Shown in pieces: positions 52,049 to 55,124 of a stretch of DNA of 55,124 bases. The translations under genes were made by a program, and so were the position numbers. The notes beneath the pieces are model-generated. The model worked only from the letters and a program-made list of their open reading frames with translations, did not search any database and was not told where the DNA came from. The DNA is from a virus. Position 1 is the first letter of the stretch; every line of letters begins with the position of its first letter. Location of the stretch: the IMG/VR virus record IMGVR_UViG_3300021138_000034, positions 1 to 55,124 of that record. One strand, given 5' to 3'.

Positions 52049-54583
52049 CTACAACGTTCCTGGCTGAGCCACCAAGATCTGGAAAGAAGAACCGTTAGGC
52101 AAGTAATAAGGAAGCTCTTTGATTAGTCGTTGTTCAACAGCTTTTAAGTTTCTGTAGTAATGGCTTCGACTGTTACTTGCAGTTCCTTCCCAAAGTAAGT
52201 CTGTTGCCACACTAAAGCCTTCTCCACCGTCAAAGTAATTGTTGACCGCAGATGAGCGCTCAAACATAAAGTTATCTACCCATACTTTTTGCCCGGCTTC
52301 TGCATTTACCCAAGCAAAACGGCTTTTTGCATAAGCAGCTGTTGAAGGTGAGATGTATGAATTGTACCATTGTTCAAAGTTAGATACGAGCTCTTGGACA
52401 ATTACAGCGTTTACCGTAGGAAGTTGAGTGACCGGTGTTGTAGGAGCCGACACCAAGATTTCAATTACATAATCATCTGCATAAGTTACAGCGTAGGTCC
52501 CTGATACGTCAGAACCAGCCACCGATAATCCAGAAAGAACGATGTTATCCCCGACATCGATATCAAAAGTGTCAGTTCTTGCAAACAAAGACATACGACC
52601 GGCTGTAACCGAAAACGAACCGATGTCGTAATAGTCAGTTAAGTGCCGCGGATAGTTAAGGTCTGTATAGATAATGTTATGGTTTGAGTCGTACCAATCG
52701 ACTTCAAAACGACCAAACCAGTCACCTAAAACAGATCCTGTGTAACCCGTTCTTACATATCCGCTCATGGTGTACCAGTACCCAGGAAGCACTGGCATAA
52801 ACCCAGCTGTTGTTACAGTTACTGGGTATGAAGTAAAGGTTAAAGAAGCATTTATATTTGATGTAAGTGCTTTATCTAAAGTAACGACTCCAGTGTCGTA
52901 ATCAATTGAAAGCACTTCGGTTTCAGATTGAAGCCCTGTGCCAGATACGTCCATACCAATACAAAGAACTTGAAGAGCAACTACGTCAGTAACAGTTATT
53001 GTGTACCCATCTTTTGTTCCCACAGAAGCTGCGGTGTATGTTGAAAGAGTAGTTTCTGTGGCAGTAATAGCCAAAGATTCAGTTCCTCCAGTGGACGCAA
53101 TGTGGGTGTTATCTTGAGTAAATGTTCCATTAGTCACAACATAAGTTGCAGCAGTATTTACAAATGAAGGGTCTAGAATTTCGTTAATACGTTGAGCTAC
53201 CATAGTAATGTTAATCATTCTAGAATCTTCAAAAGTTGTAACTTGGCTGCCTTGTTCAAACTGTAAGGCGTCAAAATAATGATAATCCTGAGTGCTTCCG
53301 CCTGTAATTTCAATATAAGGGACCGCAAATACCGCGTTAGCTGGGGCAGTTACTGTGTTGTACACACGTGTTGGCCAAGGGTTTTGAGAACTCCAAACAG
53401 CGTTTGTTTGGCTAGATGATGAGGATCGGCTTATATATTTTCCGTACAAGGTGTACCAAATTACATACAGCTTGATTGTTCTGGATGTTGTTGCTGCAGC
53501 AGTCCAAGCAGAGAACGTATAAGCATCTCCGCCAATTACAGGAATTCCCTTTAATGTTGGAGTATCTGCTCCGCAAGCAAAAGCGGTTGTTCCAGTACCC
53601 GTAGTCTGAACTTCTAAAAATCCAGCAATTCGGTTTGGGTAGAGGGTAGGGGCGTTAGAAATTACATACGCGTTTTTAGTTGGCACTCTGGTGTTTAAGT
53701 ATGCGTCTAGGTATCCTGTAGTTGGGGACCATACGCCGGTGGTGGCGTTAAAGGTTCCCGCAGACCAATTTCCAATAGACTCTTCAAAAGAAGAATCGTT
53801 GTAGTCAAGGAATAGATTTTTACCCATTTTTATACTTTGGTCGTATTGAGAGTAAGACTTTAAAAAGTCAATAAGTCCGGCTACTGAGCCTTTGTCGCGC
53901 CCAATACGAGCAGCGTTTTTAATGTAAACGCGACCGGATTGAACCCCAAGTTCAGGTTCATACTTTGATCCGTATTGTTCCAAAATAGACGGAATCATTG
54001 GTGTAAATGCTTCAGAGCTACTTGTGGAGTTAGTTATAATTTGAGTGTAAGTTTTTACTCGGTCTAATTCAAAAGAAAGAACATCAAAAAAAGATTCAAG
54101 GTCTGAGTTTTGGTCTTGACGAGAAAGCGTGTTTAATGTGCTGCTCTTGTACACGCTTGGCACAAGGTTGTACATAAATTCAGAAGTTTTATAATCTTGT
54201 ACACAAAGCGAATATGCAGTGCCTGCTCGTTGCCAAGTTCCGTTTCCTAATTGAAGAAACACCGCATAATGGTAAAACAAAGAATTAGATAAACCAGAAT
54301 TATTTTGAGAGTCTTGTCCATAATCAATAAATGAATAAGACGATGCAGCGTATGGGGCTTGGTAAACAGCTACTCCGTCGTCGTAATTGACCGGAAAACC
54401 AAATGGGTTTCTAACTAGGGCTAATTGAGTCCACGAACCGGTAGGTTGGTTCCAAGTAATTTGAATTGTTCGGTATCCAAAGGGCACGGCAACAACAGGG
54501 CTGGCATCAAGATCGATGAATGTAATATTGGACGAGCCGTATAACGACCCGTCCCCATAAACGTTAGTACCGTATTTGGCCAT
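52049..54583 (-). CDS. Large tail/baseplate protein with carbohydrate-binding-like modules (844 aa)
   Basis: N-terminal domain (GYRTIQITWNQPTGSWTQLA is an FN3-like strand) followed by LESFFDVLSFELDRVKTYTQ and LIDFLKSYSQYD, which resemble tail-protein-I-type baseplate components. Later come two CBM-like beta domains, for example GDAYTFSAWTAAATTSRTIK with W-containing strands and SGYVRTGYTGSVLG. A virion protein that may contact the host surface. Overlaps no gene; 4 bases from the next upstream. Confidence 0.75.
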   Translation of the reverse strand: MAKYGTNVYGDGSLYGSSNITFIDLDASPVVAVPFGYRTIQITWNQPTGSWTQLALVRNPFGFPVNYDDGVAVYQAPYAASSYSFIDYGQDSQNNSGLSNSLFYHYAVFLQLGNGTWQRAGTAYSLCVQDYKTSEFMYNLVPSVYKSSTLNTLSRQDQNSDLESFFDVLSFELDRVKTYTQIITNSTSSSEAFTPMIPSILEQYGSKYEPELGVQSGRVYIKNAARIGRDKGSVAGLIDFLKSYSQYDQSIKMGKNLFLDYNDSSFEESIGNWSAGTFNATTGVWSPTTGYLDAYLNTRVPTKNAYVISNAPTLYPNRIAGFLEVQTTGTGTTAFACGADTPTLKGIPVIGGDAYTFSAWTAAATTSRTIKLYVIWYTLYGKYISRSSSSSQTNAVWSSQNPWPTRVYNTVTAPANAVFAVPYIEITGGSTQDYHYFDALQFEQGSQVTTFEDSRMINITMVAQRINEILDPSFVNTAATYVVTNGTFTQDNTHIASTGGTESLAITATETTLSTYTAASVGTKDGYTITVTDVVALQVLCIGMDVSGTGLQSETEVLSIDYDTGVVTLDKALTSNINASLTFTSYPVTVTTAGFMPVLPGYWYTMSGYVRTGYTGSVLGDWFGRFEVDWYDSNHNIIYTDLNYPRHLTDYYDIGSFSVTAGRMSLFARTDTFDIDVGDNIVLSGLSVAGSDVSGTYAVTYADDYVIEILVSAPTTPVTQLPTVNAVIVQELVSNFEQWYNSYISPSTAAYAKSRFAWVNAEAGQKVWVDNFMFERSSAVNNYFDGGEGFSVATDLLWEGTASNSRSHYYRNLKAVEQRLIKELPYYLPNGSSFQILVAQPGTL

Positions 54584-54586
54584 TTA

Positions 54587-55063
54587 TTAGCTCGCAAAAA
54601 TTCCAAGAACTTGGGCGTTGTTAATTTCTGGTGAAGAAAAGGCGCTGATGGTTAAGGCACCTGCTGGAGATATTGCTCCTACGGTATTGCCCAAAGCATC
54701 TTGAAAAGCCAAAAGCGACGCTGTTTGACCGGTTTGAGCTTTGATAGTAAAAGTCACCTTGGTCGGATCCGTATTAATAATAGTTTCGTTACCGTAACGC
54801 TTTAAATACTGAATATGGGTATCAGCCACAATTCCTTGCTCAATATTTGCAAGTCGCAAAGCTACGGTGTTAAAGGTGGATGCCGATGCTTGGAACACGC
54901 CCGATGGAGAGTTGTAGGTCGAAACATTTGGGGTTAGCCCAAGAATGCTCTCAATTGCTATCACTTCTTCTTGAAGTGAGTTGGGGTCAGCAGCGACTAC
55001 TGGGGTGACAAAGTCAACCTTTGTACTGAAAGACCTAACCGATGTTGGATAACTGGCTGCCAT
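54587..55063 (-). CDS. Tail-associated protein (158 aa)
   Basis: FSTKVDFVTPVVAADPNSLQ EEVIAIESILGL is the N-terminal pattern of actinophage tail-fibre/adaptor proteins (...VNLLQAEIVAIE.ALG). The rest is beta-rich with a terminal NNAQVLGIFAS. Likely a fibre or tail adaptor next to the 844-residue protein. Confidence 0.7.
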   Translation of the reverse strand: MAASYPTSVRSFSTKVDFVTPVVAADPNSLQEEVIAIESILGLTPNVSTYNSPSGVFQASASTFNTVALRLANIEQGIVADTHIQYLKRYGNETIINTDPTKVTFTIKAQTGQTASLLAFQDALGNTVGAISPAGALTISAFSSPEINNAQVLGIFAS

Positions 55064-55072
55064 TTATTTCTC

Positions 55073-55124
55073 CTATCCTGCAATTCCAGTAGTGGTATCT
55101 ACTGTGACATTTATGGTGCCCGCT
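55073..55124 (-). CDS. 3' end of an upstream tail gene (partial)
   Basis: The last 16 codons (GTINVTVDTTTGIAG) end at TAG 55073-55075 and AGGAG follows for the next gene. The start lies beyond the right edge; the composition fits a beta-rich virion protein. Confidence 0.6.
   Translation of the reverse strand, partial: AGTINVTVDTTTGIAG

Overview
The window looks like part of a large, tailed, lytic-type bacteriophage genome that infects an actinobacterium. Virion, lysis, replication and nucleotide genes are packed together with 1-8 bp start/stop overlaps. Actinobacterial markers are a WhiB regulator, an FmdB-type zinc ribbon, a DUF4192-like protein, a DUF7455-like protein and TCGAAC-N4-GTTCGA SOS-type boxes. 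The moderate base composition, the B12-dependent ribonucleotide reductase and the IbpA-like small heat-shock protein would suit a freshwater actinobacterial host, but host assignment is inference. No rRNA, transposase, integrase or CRISPR array was seen. Both edges cut through tail genes, so the window is an internal slice of a larger genome.

Layout. (1) About 1-15.6 kb, all leftward: a cut-off cysteine-rich tail-fibre-like gene and small virion-type genes, seven tRNA genes (Gln, Gly, Asn, Leu, Met, Trp, Thr), Hsp20, a CHAP endolysin, two small membrane (holin-like) genes, a roughly 1000-residue secreted PA14 protein, then a dense run of very small genes (HAD phosphatase, HNH nuclease, zinc ribbons) ending with a Dam-type adenine methylase. 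(2) About 15.6-15.76 kb: a divergent promoter region. (3) About 15.76-25.5 kb, all rightward: an accessory/early region with an ArdC anti-restriction gene and many small unknown genes. (4) About 25.5-52 kb, leftward: class II ribonucleotide reductase, a nucleotidyltransferase, a metallophosphoesterase, SpoVS, three PD-(D/E)XK-type nucleases, WhiB, RecA, DNA polymerase I, an SSB-like protein, a SNF2 helicase, dNMP kinase, primase, DnaB helicase, a DnaC-like loader and a winged-helix initiator candidate. (5) About 52-55.1 kb, leftward: tail/baseplate genes running off the right edge.

The most unusual feature lies in region 3. Eight intergenic stretches carry the same modular cassette: GTTTGTGTTG; a hairpin whose stem sequence changes but mostly stays paired while its 11-nt C-rich loop is almost invariant; a GGAGAGAGA-like purine stretch; a TTATAAC-N6-GTTATAA type operator/-10 element; and CGGCGTGTCG at an almost fixed distance, 55-86 nt before the next start codon. 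In several cassettes an intrinsic terminator precedes this. One cassette replaces the operator with LexA-type SOS boxes, the ArdC gene has an SOS box plus the operator, and the last, highly structured intergenic region contains a 16-bp exact match to the bacterial parS consensus. The simplest reading is a multi-copy early regulon, with each gene insulated and separately promoted, that reads host DNA-damage and ParB states. That reading is inference.
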